Source of the DNA: Auanema rhodensis
Taxonomy: Eukaryota; Nematoda; Chromadorea; Rhabditida; Rhabditidae
Direction: 5' to 3'
Assembly (NCBI GenBank): GCA_964057225.1
Contig: OZ059896.1
Span: forward strand, 2,170,001-2,234,000
Length of the DNA: 64,000 nt
Part shown: in pieces, positions 10,701-25,100 of the stretch
Layout: each line of letters opens with the position of its first letter
Position numbering within the stretch: the first letter of the stretch is position 1
Position numbers and translations under genes: made by a program
Notes under the pieces: model-generated
What the model was told of the DNA's origin: nothing
What the model saw: the letters and a program-made list of their open reading frames with translations, nothing else
The model's database searches: none

Positions 10701-11583
10701 TTTTGGAAGCATTGTTGAGTGTACATGGAAACTCAACATACACTAATGCATCATTTTTCAAACGATCATAACTAATTTTTGTATTGAGCGTTTCTCCATG
10801 TAGTATAGTGCATTCGATGCGGATTTTTAAGCTGCGTCGATCTGTGTTATCAGATTTGCGCTAGCTTGAAAATGCACCGAGATATCAACTGATATAGGTT
10901 CACACTTATATCCTCGATTTTCACCGTGAAGAATTAATTTTTTTGTTGAATAACAATGTCCATCGTCTTTGTCTTGAAAAAAGGAATCTAAAAACATCTA
11001 CTTTTTGTGAAATTATCTTGAAATTTTTCGGGAAAATTTTTGTCAAAATGTTTCTGGAAGCAATGTTGAGTGTACATGGAAACTCAACATACACTAATGC
11101 ATCATTTTTCAAACGATCATAACTAATTTTTGTATTGAGCGTTTCTCCATGTAGTATAGTGCATTCGATGTGGATTTTTAAGCTGCGTCGATCTGTGTTA
11201 TCAGATTTGCGCTAGCTTGAAAATGCACCGAGATATCAACTGATATAGGTTCACACTTATATCCTCGATTTTCACCGTGAAGAATTAATTTTTTCGTTGA
11301 ATAACAATGTCCATCGTCTTTGTCTTGGAAAAAGGAATCTAAAAACATCTACTTTTTGTAAATTTATTCTGAAATTTTTCGGGAAAATGTTTGTCAAAAT
11401 GTTTTTGGAAGCAATGTTGAGTGTACATGGAAACTCAACATACACTAATGCATCATTTTTCAAACGATCATAACTAATTTTTGTATTGAGCGTTGCTTAA
11501 TGTAGTATAGTGCATTCGATGCGGATTTTTAAGCTGCGTCGATCTGTGTTATCAGATTTGCGCTAGCTTAAAAATGCACCGAG
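7723..11583. repeat. Higher-order block: M-R-P trimers (1053 bp), monomers 23-33
   Basis: The order is M-R-P (7723-8775), M-R-P (8776-9828), M-P (9829-10530) and M-R-P (10531-11583). P copies carry CTTGGAAAAAGG and the T-type core GTAAATTTATTCTG. Monomer 29 in the short unit has an M front but the GATGTGG tail otherwise seen on R here, so it reads as an M/R fusion that removed one monomer. Monomers 25-28 and 30-33 match in order and in private variants: TTTTCACTGTGAAG in 25 and 30, and the GCGTTGCTTAATG tail in 28 and 33. A shift of 1755 bp also relates them. Confidence 0.85.
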
Positions 11584-14500
11584 ATATCAACTGATATAGG
11601 TTCACACTTATATCCTCGATTTTCACCGTGAAGAATTAATTTTTTTGTTGAATGACAATGTCCATCGTCTTTGTCTTGAAAAAAGGAATCTAAAAACATC
11701 TACTTTTTGTGAAATTATCTTGAAATTTTTCGGGAAAATTTTTGTCAAAATGTTTTTGGAAGCAATGTTGAGTGTACATGGAAACTCAACATACACTAAT
11801 GCATCATTTTTCAAACGATCATAACTAATTTTTGTATTGAGCGTTTCTCCATGTAGTATAGTGCATTCGATGTGGATTTTTAAGCTGCGTCGATCTGTGT
11901 TATCAGATTTGCGCTAGCTTGAAAATGCACCGAGATATCAACTGATATAGGTTCACACTTATATCCTCGATTTTCACCGTGAAGAATTAATTTTTTCGTT
12001 GAATAACAATGTCCATCGTCTTTGTCTTGGAAAAAGGAATCTAAAAACATCTACTTTTTGTAAATTTATTCTGAAATTTTTCGGGAAAATGTTTGTCAAA
12101 ATGTTTTTGGAAGCAATGTTGAGTGTACATGGAAACTCAACATACACTAATGCATCATTTTTCAAACAATCATAACTAATTTTTGTATTGAGCGTTTCTT
12201 AATGTAGTATAGTACATTCGATGCGGATTTTTAAGCTGCGTCGATCTGTGTTATCAGATTTGCGCTAGCTTGAAAATGCACCGAGATATCAACTGATATA
12301 GGTTCACACTTATATCCTCGATTTTCACCGTGAAGAATTAATTTTTTTGTTGAATGACAATGTCCATCGTCTTTGTCTTGAAAAAAGAAATCTAAAAACA
12401 TCTACTTTTTGTAAAATTATTTTGAAATTTTTCGGGAAAATTTTTGTCAAAATGTTTTTGGAAGCAATGTTGTGTGTACATGGAAACTCAACATACACTA
12501 ATGCATCATTTTTCAAACGATCATAACTAATTTTTGTATTGAGCGTTGCTTAATGTAGTATAGTGCATTCGATGCGGATTTTTAAGCTGCGTCGATCTGT
12601 GTTATCAGATTTGCGCTAGCTTGAAAATGCACCGAGATATCAACTGATATAGGTTCACACTTATATCCTCGATTTTCACCGTGAAGAATTAATTTTTTTG
12701 TTGAATAACAATGTCCATCGTCTTTGTCTTGAAAAAAGGAATCTAAAAACATCTACTTTTTGTGAAATTATTTTGAAATTTTTCGGGAAAATTTTTGTCA
12801 AAATGTTTTTGGAAGCAATGTTGAGTGTACATGGAAACTCAACATACACTAATGCATCATTTTTCAAACGATCATAACTAATTTTTGTATTGAGCGTTGC
12901 TTAATGTAGTATAGTGCATTCGATGCGGATTTTTAAGCTGCGTCGATCTGTGTTATCAGATTTGCGCTAGCTTAAAAATGCACCGAGATATCAACTGATA
13001 TAGGTTCACACTTATATCCTCGATTTTCACTGTGAAGAATTAATTTTTTTGTTGAATGACAATGTCCATCGTCTTTGTCTTGAAAAAAGAAATCTAAAAA
13101 CATCTACTTTTTGTAAAATTATAATGAAATTTTTCGGGAAAATTTTTGTCAAAATGTTTTTGGAAGCAATGTTGTGTATACATGGAAACTCAACATACAC
13201 TAATGCATCATTTTTCAAACGATCATAACTAATTTTTGTATTGAGCGTTTCTTAATGTAGTATAGTGCATTCGATGCGGATTTTTAAGCTGCGTCGATCT
13301 GTGTTATCAGATTTGCGCTAGCTTAAAAATGAACCGAGATATCAACTTATATAGGTTCACACTTATATCCTCGATTTTCACCGTGAAGAATTAATTTTTT
13401 TGTTGAATGACAATGTCCATCGTCTTTGTCTTGAAAAAAGGAATCTAAAAACATCTACTTTTTGTAAATTTATTCTGAAATTTTTCGGGAAAATGTTTGT
13501 CAAAATGTTTTTGGAAGCAATGTTGAGTGTACATGGAAACTCAACATACACTAATGCATCATTTTTCAAACAATCATAACTAATTTTTGTATTGAGCGTT
13601 TTTTAATGTAGTATAGTACATTCGATGCGGATTTTTAAGCTGCGTCGATCTGTGTTATCAGATTTGCGCTAGCTTAAAAATGAACCGAGATATCAACTGA
13701 TATAGGTTCACACTTATATCCTCGATTTTCACTGTGAAGAATTAATTTTTTTGTTGAATGACAATGTCCATCGTCTTTGTCTTGAAAAAAGAAATCTAAA
13801 AACATCTACTTTTTGTAAAATTATTTTGAAATTTTTCGGGAAAATTTTTGTCAAAATGTTTTTGGAAGCAATGTTGTGTGTACATGGAAACTCAACATAC
13901 ACTAATGCATCATTTTTCAAACGATCATAACTAATTTTTGTATTGAGCGTTTCTTAATGTAGTATAGTGCATTCGATGCGGATTTTTAAGCTGCGTCGAT
14001 CTGTGTTATCAGATTTGCGCTAGCTTAAAAATGAACCGAGATATCAACTTATATAGGTTCACACTTATATCCTCGATTTTCACCGTGAAGAATTAATTTT
14101 TTTGTTGAATGACAATGTCCATCGTCTTTGTCTTGAAAAAAGAAATCTAACAACATCTACTTTTTGTAAATTTATTCTGAAATTTTTCGGGAAAATGTTT
14201 GTCAAAATGTTTTTGGAAGCAATGTTGAGTGTACATGGAAACTCAACATACACTAATGCATCATTTTTCAAACAATCATAACTAATTTTTGTATTGAGCG
14301 TTTCTTAATGTAGTATAGTACATTCGATGCGGATTTTTAAGCTGCGTCGATCTGTGTTATCAGATTTGCGCTAGCTTAAAAATGAACCGAGATATCAACT
14401 GATATAGGTTCACACTTATATCCTCGATTTTCACCCTGAAGATTTAATTTTTTCGTTGAATAACATTGTCTATCGTCTTTGTCTTGAAAAAAGGAATCTA

Positions 14501-15795
14501 AAAACATCTACTTTTTGTGAAATTATCTTGAAATTTTTCGGGAAAATTTTTGTCAAAATGTTTTTGGAAGCATTGTTGAGTGTACATGGAAACTCAACAT
14601 ACACTAATGCATCATTTTTCAAACGATCATAACTAATTTTTGTATTGAGCGTTTCTCCATGTAGTATAGTGCATTCGATGCGGATTTTTAAGCTGCGTCG
14701 ATCTGTGTTATCAGATTTGCGCTAGCTTGAAAATGCACCGAGATATCAACTGATATAGGTTCACACTTATATCCTCGATTTTCACCGTGAAGAATTAATT
14801 TTTTTGTTGAATAACAATGTCCATCGTCTTTGTCTTGAAAAAAGGAATCTAAAAACATCTACTTTTTGTGAAATTATCTTGAAATTTTTCGGGAAAATTT
14901 TTGTCAAAATGTTTCTGGAAGCAATGTTGAGTGTACATGGAAACTCAACATACACTAATGCATCATTTTTCAAACGATCATAACTAATTTTTGTATTGAG
15001 CGTTTCTCCATGTAGTATAGTGCATTCGATGTGGATTTTTAAGCTGCGTCGATCTGTGTTATCAGATTTGCGCTAGCTTGAAAATGCACCGAGATATCAA
15101 CTGATATAGGTTCACACTTATATCCTCGATTTTCACCGTGAAGAATTAATTTTTTCGTTGAATAACAATGTCCATCGTCTTTGTCTTGGAAAAAGGAATC
15201 TAAAAACATCTACTTTTTGTAAAATTATTTTGAAATTTTTCGGGAAAATTTTTGTCAAAATGTTTTTGGAAGCAATGTTGTGTGTACATGGAAACTCAAC
15301 ATACACTAATGCATCATTTTTCAAACGATCATAACTAATTTTTGTATTGAGCGTTTCTTAATGTAGTATAGTGCATTCGATGCGGATTTTTAAGCTGCGT
15401 CGATCTGTGTTATCAGATTTGCGCTAGCTTAAAAATGAACCGAGATATCAACTGATATAGGTTCACACTTATATCCTCGATTTTCACCGTGAAGAATTAA
15501 TTTTTTTGTTGAATGACAATGTCCATCGTCTTTGTCTTGAAAAAAGGAATCTAAAAACATCTACTTTTTGTAAATTTATTCTGAAATTTTTCGGGAAAAT
15601 GTTTGTCAAAATGTTTTTGGAAGCAATGTTGAGTGTACATGGAAACTCAACATACACTAATGCATCATTTTTCAAACAATCATAACTAATTTTTGTATTG
15701 AGCGTTTCTTAATGTAGTATAGTACATTCGATGCGGATTTTTAAGCTGCGTCGATCTGTGTTATCAGATTTGCGCTAGCTTAAAAATGAACCGAG
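11584..15795. repeat. 18-monomer higher-order unit, first copy of the shared part (monomers 34-45)
   Basis: The order is K, P, H, K, H, T, H, T, M, R, H/P chimera, T. The same twelve monomers recur at 17,902-22,113, shifted by 6318 bp (18 monomers). Shared private variants include ATAATGAAA with TTGTGTATACATGG in one H copy (monomer 38 and its partner 56), CTAACAACATC in one T copy (41 and 59), and TTGTCTATCG in one M copy (42 and 60). I noted differences in the tail of monomer 35 against 53, the tail of 38 against 56, and TGTTCTTGG in 60. Confidence 0.85.
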
Positions 15796-17901
15796 ATATC
15801 AACTGATATAGGTTCACACTTATATCCTCGATTTTCACCCTGAAGATTTAATTTTTTCGTTGAATAACATTGTCCATCGTCTTTGTCTTGAAAAAAGGAA
15901 TCTAAAAACATCTACTTTTTGTGAAATTATTTTGAAATTTTTCGGGAAAATTTTTGTCAAAATGTTTTTGGAAGCAATGTTGAGTGTACATGGAAACTCA
16001 ACATACACTAATGCATCATTTTTCAAACAATCATAACTAATTTTTGTATTGAGCGTTTCTCCATGTAGTATAGTGCATTCGATGTGGATTTTTAAGCTGC
16101 GTCGATCTGTGTTATCAGATTTGCGCTAGCTTGAAAATGCACCGAGATATCAACTGATATAGGTTCACACTTATATCCTCGATTTTCACCGTGAAGAATT
16201 AATTTTTTTGTTGAATGACAATGTCCATCGTCTTTGTCTTGAAAAAAGAAATCTAACAACATCTACTTTTTGTAAATTTATTCTGAAATTTTTCGGGAAA
16301 ATGTTTGTCAAAATGTTTTTGGAAGCAATGTTGAGTGTACATGGAAACTCAACATACACTAATGCATCATTTTTCAAACAATCATAACTAATTTTTGTAT
16401 TGAGCGTTTCTTAATGTAGTATAGTACATTCGATGCGGATTTTTAAGCTGCGTCGATCTGTGTTATCAGATTTGCGCTAGCTTAAAAATGAACCGAGATA
16501 TCAACTGATATAGGTTCACACTTATATCCTCCATTTTCACCCTGAAGATTTAATTTTTTCGTTGAATAACATTGTCTATCGTCTTTGTCTTGAAAAAAGG
16601 AATCTAAAAACATCTACTTTTTGTGAAATTATCTTGAAATTTTTCGGGAAAATTTTTGTCAAAATGTTTTTGGAAGCATTGTTGAGTGTACATGGAAACT
16701 CAACATACACTAATGCATCATTTTTCAAACGATCATAACTAATTTTTGTATTGAGCGTTTCTCCATGTAGTATAGTGCATTCGATGCGGATTTTTAAGCT
16801 GCGTCGATCTGTGTTATCAGATTTGCGCTAGCTTGAAAATGCACCGAGATATCAACTGATATAGGTTCACACTTATATCCTCGATTTTCACCGTGAAGAA
16901 TTAATTTTTTTGTTGAATAACAATGTCCATCGTCTTTGTCTTGAAAAAAGGAATCTAAAAACATCTACTTTTTGTGAAATTATCTTGAAATTTTTCGGGA
17001 AAATTTTTGTCAAAATGTTTCTGGAAGCAATGTTGAGTGTACATGGAAACTCAACATACACTAATGCATCATTTTTCAAACGATCATAACTAATTTTTGT
17101 ATTGAGCGTTTCTTAATGTAGTATAGTGCATTCGATGCGGATTTTTAAGCTGCGTCGATCTGTGTTATCAGATTTGCGCTAGCTTAAAAATGAACCGAGA
17201 TATCAACTGATATAGGTTCACACTTATATCCTCGATTTTCACCGTGAAGAATTAATTTTTTTGTTGAATGACAATGTCCATCGTCTTTGTCTTGAAAAAA
17301 GGAATCTAAAAACATCTACTTTTTGTAAATTTATTCTGAAATTTTTCGGGAAAATGTTTGTCAAAATGTTTTTGGAAGCAATGTTGAGTGTACATGGAAA
17401 CTCAACATACACTAATGCATCATTTTTCAAACAATCATAACTAATTTTTGTATTGAGCGTTTCTTAATGTAGTATAGTACATTCGATGCGGATTTTTAAG
17501 CTGCGTCGATCTGTGTTATCAGATTTGCGCTAGCTTAAAAATGAACCGAGATATCAACTGATATAGGTTCACACTTATATCCTCGATTTTCACCCTGAAG
17601 ATTTAATTTTTTCGTTGAATAACATTGTCCATCGTCTTTGTCTTGAAAAAAGGAATCTAAAAACATCTACTTTTTGTGAAATTATTTTGAAATTTTTCGG
17701 GAAAATTTTTGTCAAAATGTTTTTGGAAGCAATGTTGAGTGTACATGGAAACTCAACATACACTAATGCATCATTTTTCAAACAATCATAACTAATTTTT
17801 GTATTGAGCGTTGCTTAATGTAGTATAGTGCATTCGATGCGGATTTTTAAGCTGCGTCGATCTGTGTTATCAGATTTGCGCTAGCTTAAAAATGCACCGA
17901 G
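15796..17901. repeat. Monomers 46-51 (M/K chimera, T, M, R, T, M/K chimera)
   Basis: Monomers 47-49 repeat the series T-M-R of monomers 41-43, including CTAACAACATC and TTGTCTATCG. The series then goes directly to T, skipping the H/P chimera that follows R at 15,094. Monomers 46 and 51 join an M front to a GCAATG back half and CAAACAATC, so they are mosaics. Monomer 48 has a private CCTCCATTTTC near 16,530. The segment looks like a partial second copy of 41-46 that lost one monomer. Confidence 0.8.
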
Positions 17902-20900
17902 ATATCAACTGATATAGGTTCACACTTATATCCTCGATTTTCACCGTGAAGAATTAATTTTTTTGTTGAATGACAATGTCCATCGTCTTTGTCTTGAAAA
18001 AAGGAATCTAAAAACATCTACTTTTTGTGAAATTATCTTGAAATTTTTCGGGAAAATTTTTGTCAAAATGTTTTTGGAAGCAATGTTGAGTGTACATGGA
18101 AACTCAACATACACTAATGCATCATTTTTCAAACGATCATAACTAATTTTTGTATTGAGCGTTTCTCCATGTAGTATAGTGCATTCGATGTGGATTTTTA
18201 AGCTGCGTCGATCTGTGTTATCAGATTTGCGCTAGCTTGAAAATGCACCGAGATATCAACTGATATAGGTTCACACTTATATCCTCGATTTTCACCGTGA
18301 AGAATTAATTTTTTCGTTGAATAACAATGTCCATCGTCTTTGTCTTGGAAAAAGGAATCTAAAAACATCTACTTTTTGTAAATTTATTCTGAAATTTTTC
18401 GGGAAAATGTTTGTCAAAATGTTTTTGGAAGCAATGTTGAGTGTACATGGAAACTCAACATACACTAATGCATCATTTTTCAAACGATCATAACTAATTT
18501 TTGTATTGAGCGTTGCTTAATGTAGTATAGTGCATTCGATGCGGATTTTTAAGCTGCGTCGATCTGTGTTATCAGATTTGCGCTAGCTTAAAAATGCACC
18601 GAGATATCAACTGATATAGGTTCACACTTATATCCTCGATTTTCACCGTGAAGAATTAATTTTTTTGTTGAATGACAATGTCCATCGTCTTTGTCTTGAA
18701 AAAAGAAATCTAAAAACATCTACTTTTTGTAAAATTATTTTGAAATTTTTCGGGAAAATTTTTGTCAAAATGTTTTTGGAAGCAATGTTGTGTGTACATG
18801 GAAACTCAACATACACTAATGCATCATTTTTCAAACGATCATAACTAATTTTTGTATTGAGCGTTGCTTAATGTAGTATAGTGCATTCGATGCGGATTTT
18901 TAAGCTGCGTCGATCTGTGTTATCAGATTTGCGCTAGCTTGAAAATGCACCGAGATATCAACTGATATAGGTTCACACTTATATCCTCGATTTTCACCGT
19001 GAAGAATTAATTTTTTTGTTGAATAACAATGTCCATCGTCTTTGTCTTGAAAAAAGGAATCTAAAAACATCTACTTTTTGTGAAATTATTTTGAAATTTT
19101 TCGGGAAAATTTTTGTCAAAATGTTTTTGGAAGCAATGTTGAGTGTACATGGAAACTCAACATACACTAATGCATCATTTTTCAAACGATCATAACTAAT
19201 TTTTGTATTGAGCGTTGCTTAATGTAGTATAGTGCATTCGATGCGGATTTTTAAGCTGCGTCGATCTGTGTTATCAGATTTGCGCTAGCTTAAAAATGCA
19301 CCGAGATATCAACTGATATAGGTTCACACTTATATCCTCGATTTTCACTGTGAAGAATTAATTTTTTTGTTGAATGACAATGTCCATCGTCTTTGTCTTG
19401 AAAAAAGAAATCTAAAAACATCTACTTTTTGTAAAATTATAATGAAATTTTTCGGGAAAATTTTTGTCAAAATGTTTTTGGAAGCAATGTTGTGTATACA
19501 TGGAAACTCAACATACACTAATGCATCATTTTTCAAACGATCATAACTAATTTTTGTATTGAGCGTTTTTTAATGTAGTATAGTGCATTCGATGCGGATT
19601 TTTAAGCTGCGTCGATCTGTGTTATCAGATTTGCGCTAGCTTAAAAATGAACCGAGATATCAACTTATATAGGTTCACACTTATATCCTCGATTTTCACC
19701 GTGAAGAATTAATTTTTTTGTTGAATGACAATGTCCATCGTCTTTGTCTTGAAAAAAGGAATCTAAAAACATCTACTTTTTGTAAATTTATTCTGAAATT
19801 TTTCGGGAAAATGTTTGTCAAAATGTTTTTGGAAGCAATGTTGAGTGTACATGGAAACTCAACATACACTAATGCATCATTTTTCAAACAATCATAACTA
19901 ATTTTTGTATTGAGCGTTTTTTAATGTAGTATAGTACATTCGATGCGGATTTTTAAGCTGCGTCGATCTGTGTTATCAGATTTGCGCTAGCTTAAAAATG
20001 AACCGAGATATCAACTGATATAGGTTCACACTTATATCCTCGATTTTCACTGTGAAGAATTAATTTTTTTGTTGAATGACAATGTCCATCGTCTTTGTCT
20101 TGAAAAAAGAAATCTAAAAACATCTACTTTTTGTAAAATTATTTTGAAATTTTTCGGGAAAATTTTTGTCAAAATGTTTTTGGAAGCAATGTTGTGTGTA
20201 CATGGAAACTCAACATACACTAATGCATCATTTTTCAAACGATCATAACTAATTTTTGTATTGAGCGTTTCTTAATGTAGTATAGTGCATTCGATGCGGA
20301 TTTTTAAGCTGCGTCGATCTGTGTTATCAGATTTGCGCTAGCTTAAAAATGAACCGAGATATCAACTTATATAGGTTCACACTTATATCCTCGATTTTCA
20401 CCGTGAAGAATTAATTTTTTTGTTGAATGACAATGTCCATCGTCTTTGTCTTGAAAAAAGAAATCTAACAACATCTACTTTTTGTAAATTTATTCTGAAA
20501 TTTTTCGGGAAAATGTTTGTCAAAATGTTTTTGGAAGCAATGTTGAGTGTACATGGAAACTCAACATACACTAATGCATCATTTTTCAAACAATCATAAC
20601 TAATTTTTGTATTGAGCGTTTCTTAATGTAGTATAGTACATTCGATGCGGATTTTTAAGCTGCGTCGATCTGTGTTATCAGATTTGCGCTAGCTTAAAAA
20701 TGAACCGAGATATCAACTGATATAGGTTCACACTTATATCCTCGATTTTCACCCTGAAGATTTAATTTTTTCGTTGAATAACATTGTCTATCGTCTTTGT
20801 CTTGAAAAAAGGAATCTAAAAACATCTACTTTTTGTGAAATTATCTTGAAATTTTTCGGGAAAATTTTTGTCAAAATGTTCTTGGAAGCATTGTTGAGTG

Positions 20901-22113
20901 TACATGGAAACTCAACATACACTAATGCATCATTTTTCAAACGATCATAACTAATTTTTGTATTGAGCGTTTCTCCATGTAGTATAGTGCATTCGATGCG
21001 GATTTTTAAGCTGCGTCGATCTGTGTTATCAGATTTGCGCTAGCTTGAAAATGCACCGAGATATCAACTGATATAGGTTCACACTTATATCCTCGATTTT
21101 CACCGTGAAGAATTAATTTTTTTGTTGAATAACAATGTCCATCGTCTTTGTCTTGAAAAAAGGAATCTAAAAACATCTACTTTTTGTGAAATTATCTTGA
21201 AATTTTTCGGGAAAATTTTTGTCAAAATGTTTCTGGAAGCAATGTTGAGTGTACATGGAAACTCAACATACACTAATGCATCATTTTTCAAACGATCATA
21301 ACTAATTTTTGTATTGAGCGTTTCTCCATGTAGTATAGTGCATTCGATGTGGATTTTTAAGCTGCGTCGATCTGTGTTATCAGATTTGCGCTAGCTTGAA
21401 AATGCACCGAGATATCAACTGATATAGGTTCACACTTATATCCTCGATTTTCACCGTGAAGAATTAATTTTTTCGTTGAATAACAATGTCCATCGTCTTT
21501 GTCTTGGAAAAAGGAATCTAAAAACATCTACTTTTTGTAAAATTATTTTGAAATTTTTCGGGAAAATTTTTGTCAAAATGTTTTTGGAAGCAATGTTGTG
21601 TGTACATGGAAACTCAACATACACTAATGCATCATTTTTCAAACGATCATAACTAATTTTTGTATTGAGCGTTTCTTAATGTAGTATAGTGCATTCGATG
21701 CGGATTTTTAAGCTGCGTCGATCTGTGTTATCAGATTTGCGCTAGCTTAAAAATGAACCGAGATATCAACTGATATAGGTTCACACTTATATCCTCGATT
21801 TTCACCGTGAAGAATTAATTTTTTTGTTGAATGACAATGTCCATCGTCTTTGTCTTGAAAAAAGGAATCTAAAAACATCTACTTTTTGTAAATTTATTCT
21901 GAAATTTTTCGGGAAAATGTTTGTCAAAATGTTTTTGGAAGCAATGTTGAGTGTACATGGAAACTCAACATACACTAATGCATCATTTTTCAAACAATCA
22001 TAACTAATTTTTGTATTGAGCGTTTCTTAATGTAGTATAGTACATTCGATGCGGATTTTTAAGCTGCGTCGATCTGTGTTATCAGATTTGCGCTAGCTTA
22101 AAAATGAACCGAG
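17902..22113. repeat. 18-monomer higher-order unit, second copy (monomers 52-63)
   Basis: It repeats the monomer order and most private variants of 11,584-15,795. Monomer 53 has the tail GCGTTGCTTAATG, resembling monomer 33 more than its partner 35. The homology therefore also extends left: monomers 33 and 51 both end in the same GCGTTGCTTAATG and AAAATGCACC tail. Monomers 57-63 are the second copy of a seven-monomer series also found at 13,339 and 22,816. Confidence 0.85.
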
Positions 22114-25100
22114 ATATCAACTGATATAGGTTCACACTTATATCCTCGATTTTCACCCTGAAGATTTAATTTTTTCGTTGAATAACATTGTCCATCGTCT
22201 TTGTCTTGAAAAAAGGAATCTAAAAACATCTACTTTTTGTGAAATTATTTTGAAATTTTTCGGGAAAATTTTTGTCAAAATGTTTTTGGAAGCATTGTTG
22301 AGTGTACATGGAAACTCAACATACACTAATGCATCATTTTTCAAACGATCATAACTAATTTTTGTATTGAGCGTTTCTTAATGTAGTATAGTGCATTCGA
22401 TGCGGATTTTTAAGCTGCGTCGATCTGTGTTATCAGATTTGCGCTAGCTTAAAAATGCACCGAGATATCAACTGATATAGGTTCACACTTATATCCTCGA
22501 TTTTCACCGTGAAGAATTAATTTTTTTGTTGAATGACAATGTCCATCGTCTTTGTCTTGAAAAAAGAAATCTAAAAACATCTACTTTTTGTAAAATTATT
22601 TTGAAATTTTTCGGGAAAATTTTTGTCAAAATGTTTTTGGAAGCAATGTTGTGTGTACATGGAAACTCAACATACACTAATGCATCATTTTTCAAACGAT
22701 CATAACTAATTTTTGTATTGAGCGTTTCTTAATGTAGTATAGTGCATTCGATGCGGATTTTTAAGCTGCGTCGATCTGTGTTATCAGATTTGCGCTAGCT
22801 TAAAAATGAACCGAGATATCAACTGATATAGGTTCACACTTATATCCTCGATTTTCACCGTGAAGAATTAATTTTTTTGTTGAATGACAATGTCCATCGT
22901 CTTTGTCTTGAAAAAAGGAATCTAAAAACATCTACTTTTTGTAAATTTATTCTGAAATTTTTCGGGAAAATGTTTGTCAAAATGTTTTTGGAAGCAATGT
23001 TGAGTGTACATGGAAACTCAACATACACTAATGCATCATTTTTCAAACAATCATAACTAATTTTTGTATTGAGCGTTTTTTAATGTAGTATAGTACATTC
23101 GATGCGGATTTTTAAGCTGCGTCGATCTGTGTTATCAGATTTGCGCTAGCTTAAAAATGAACCGAGATATCAACTGATATAGGTTCACACTTATATCCTC
23201 GATTTTCACTGTGAAGAATTAATTTTTTTGTTGAATGACAATGTCCATCGTCTTTGTCTTGAAAAAAGAAATCTAAAAACATCTACTTTTTGTAAAATTA
23301 TTCTGAAATTTTTCGGGAAAATTTTTGTCAAAATGTTTTTGGAAGCAATGTTGTGTGTACATGGAAACTCAACATACACTAATGCATCATTTTTCAAACG
23401 ATCATAACTAATTTTTGTATTGAGCGTTTCTTAATGTAGTATAGTGCATTCGATGCGGATTTTTAAGCTGCGTCGATCTGTGTTATCAGATTTGCGCTAG
23501 CTTAAAAATGAACCGAGATATCAACTTATATAGGTTCACACTTATATCCTCGATTTTCACCGTGAAGAATTAATTTTTTTGTTGAATGACAATGTCCATC
23601 GTCTTTGTCTTGAAAAAAGAAATCTAACAACATCTACTTTTTGTAAATTTATTCTGAAATTTTTCGGGAAAATGTTTGTCAAAATGTTTTTGGAAGCAAT
23701 GTTGAGTGTACATGGAAACTCAACATACACTAATGCATCATTTTTCAAACAATCATAACTAATTTTTGTATTGAGCGTTTCTTAATGTAGTATAGTACAT
23801 TCGATGCGGATTTTTAAGCTGCGTCGATCTGTGTTATCAGATTTGCGCTAGCTTAAAAATGAACCGAGATATCAACTGATATAGGTTCACACTTATATCC
23901 TCGATTTTCACCCTGAAGATTTAATTTTTTCGTTGAATAACATTGTCTATCGTCTTTGTCTTGAAAAAAGGAATCTAAAAACATCTACTTTTTGTGAAAT
24001 TATCTTGAAATTTTTCGGGAAAATTTTTGTCAAAATGTTTTTGGAAGCATTGTTGAGTGTACATGGAAACTCAACATACACTAATGCATCATTTTTCAAA
24101 CGATCATAACTAATTTTTGTATTGAGCGTTTCTCCATGTAGTATAGTGCATTCGATGCGGATTTTTAAGCTGCGTCGATCTGTGTTATCAGATTTGCGCT
24201 AGCTTGAAAATGCACCGAGATATCAACTGATATAGGTTCACACTTATATCCTCGATTTTCACCGTGAAGAATTAATTTTTTTTTGAATAACAATGTCCAT
24301 CGTCTTTGTCTTGAAAAAAGGAATCTAAAAACATCTACTTTTTGTGAAATTATCTTGAAATTTTTCGGGAAAATTTTTGTCAAAATGTTTCTGGAAGCAA
24401 TGTTGAGTGTACATGGAAACTCAACATACACTAATGCATCATTTTTCAAACGATCATAACTAATTTTTGTATTGAGCGTTTCTCCATGTAGTATAGTGCA
24501 TTCGATGTGGATTTTTAAGCTGCGTCGATCTGTGTTATCAGATTTGCGCTAGCTTGAAAATGCACCGAGATATCAACTGATATAGGTTCACACTTATATC
24601 CTCGATTTTCACCGTGAAGAATTAATTTTTTCGTTGAATAACAATGTCCATCGTCTTTGTCTTGGAAAAAGGAATCTAAAAACATCTACTTTTTGTAAAA
24701 TTATTTTGAAATTTTTCGGGAAAATTTTTGTCAAAATGTTTTTGGAAGCAATGTTGTGTGTACATGGAAACTCAACATACACTAATGCATCATTTTTCAA
24801 ACGATCATAACTAATTTTTGTATTGAGCGTTTCTTAATGTAGTATAGTGCATTCGATGCGGATTTTTAAGCTGCGTCGATCTGTGTTATCAGATTTGCGC
24901 TAGCTTAAAAATGAACCGAGATATCAACTGATATAGGTTCACACTTATATCCTCGATTTTCACCGTGAAGAATTAATTTTTTTGTTGAATGACAATGTCC
25001 ATCGTCTTTGTCTTGAAAAAAGGAATCTAAAAACATCTACTTTTTGTAAATTTATTCTGAAATTTTTCGGGAAAATGTTTGTCAAAATGTTTTTGGAAGC

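Noticed and set aside
24165-24449. Longer 94-codon minus-strand frame
   Set aside because: It results from the single-base deletion at about 24,283, which shifts the frame past the usual stop. It is not a distinct gene.
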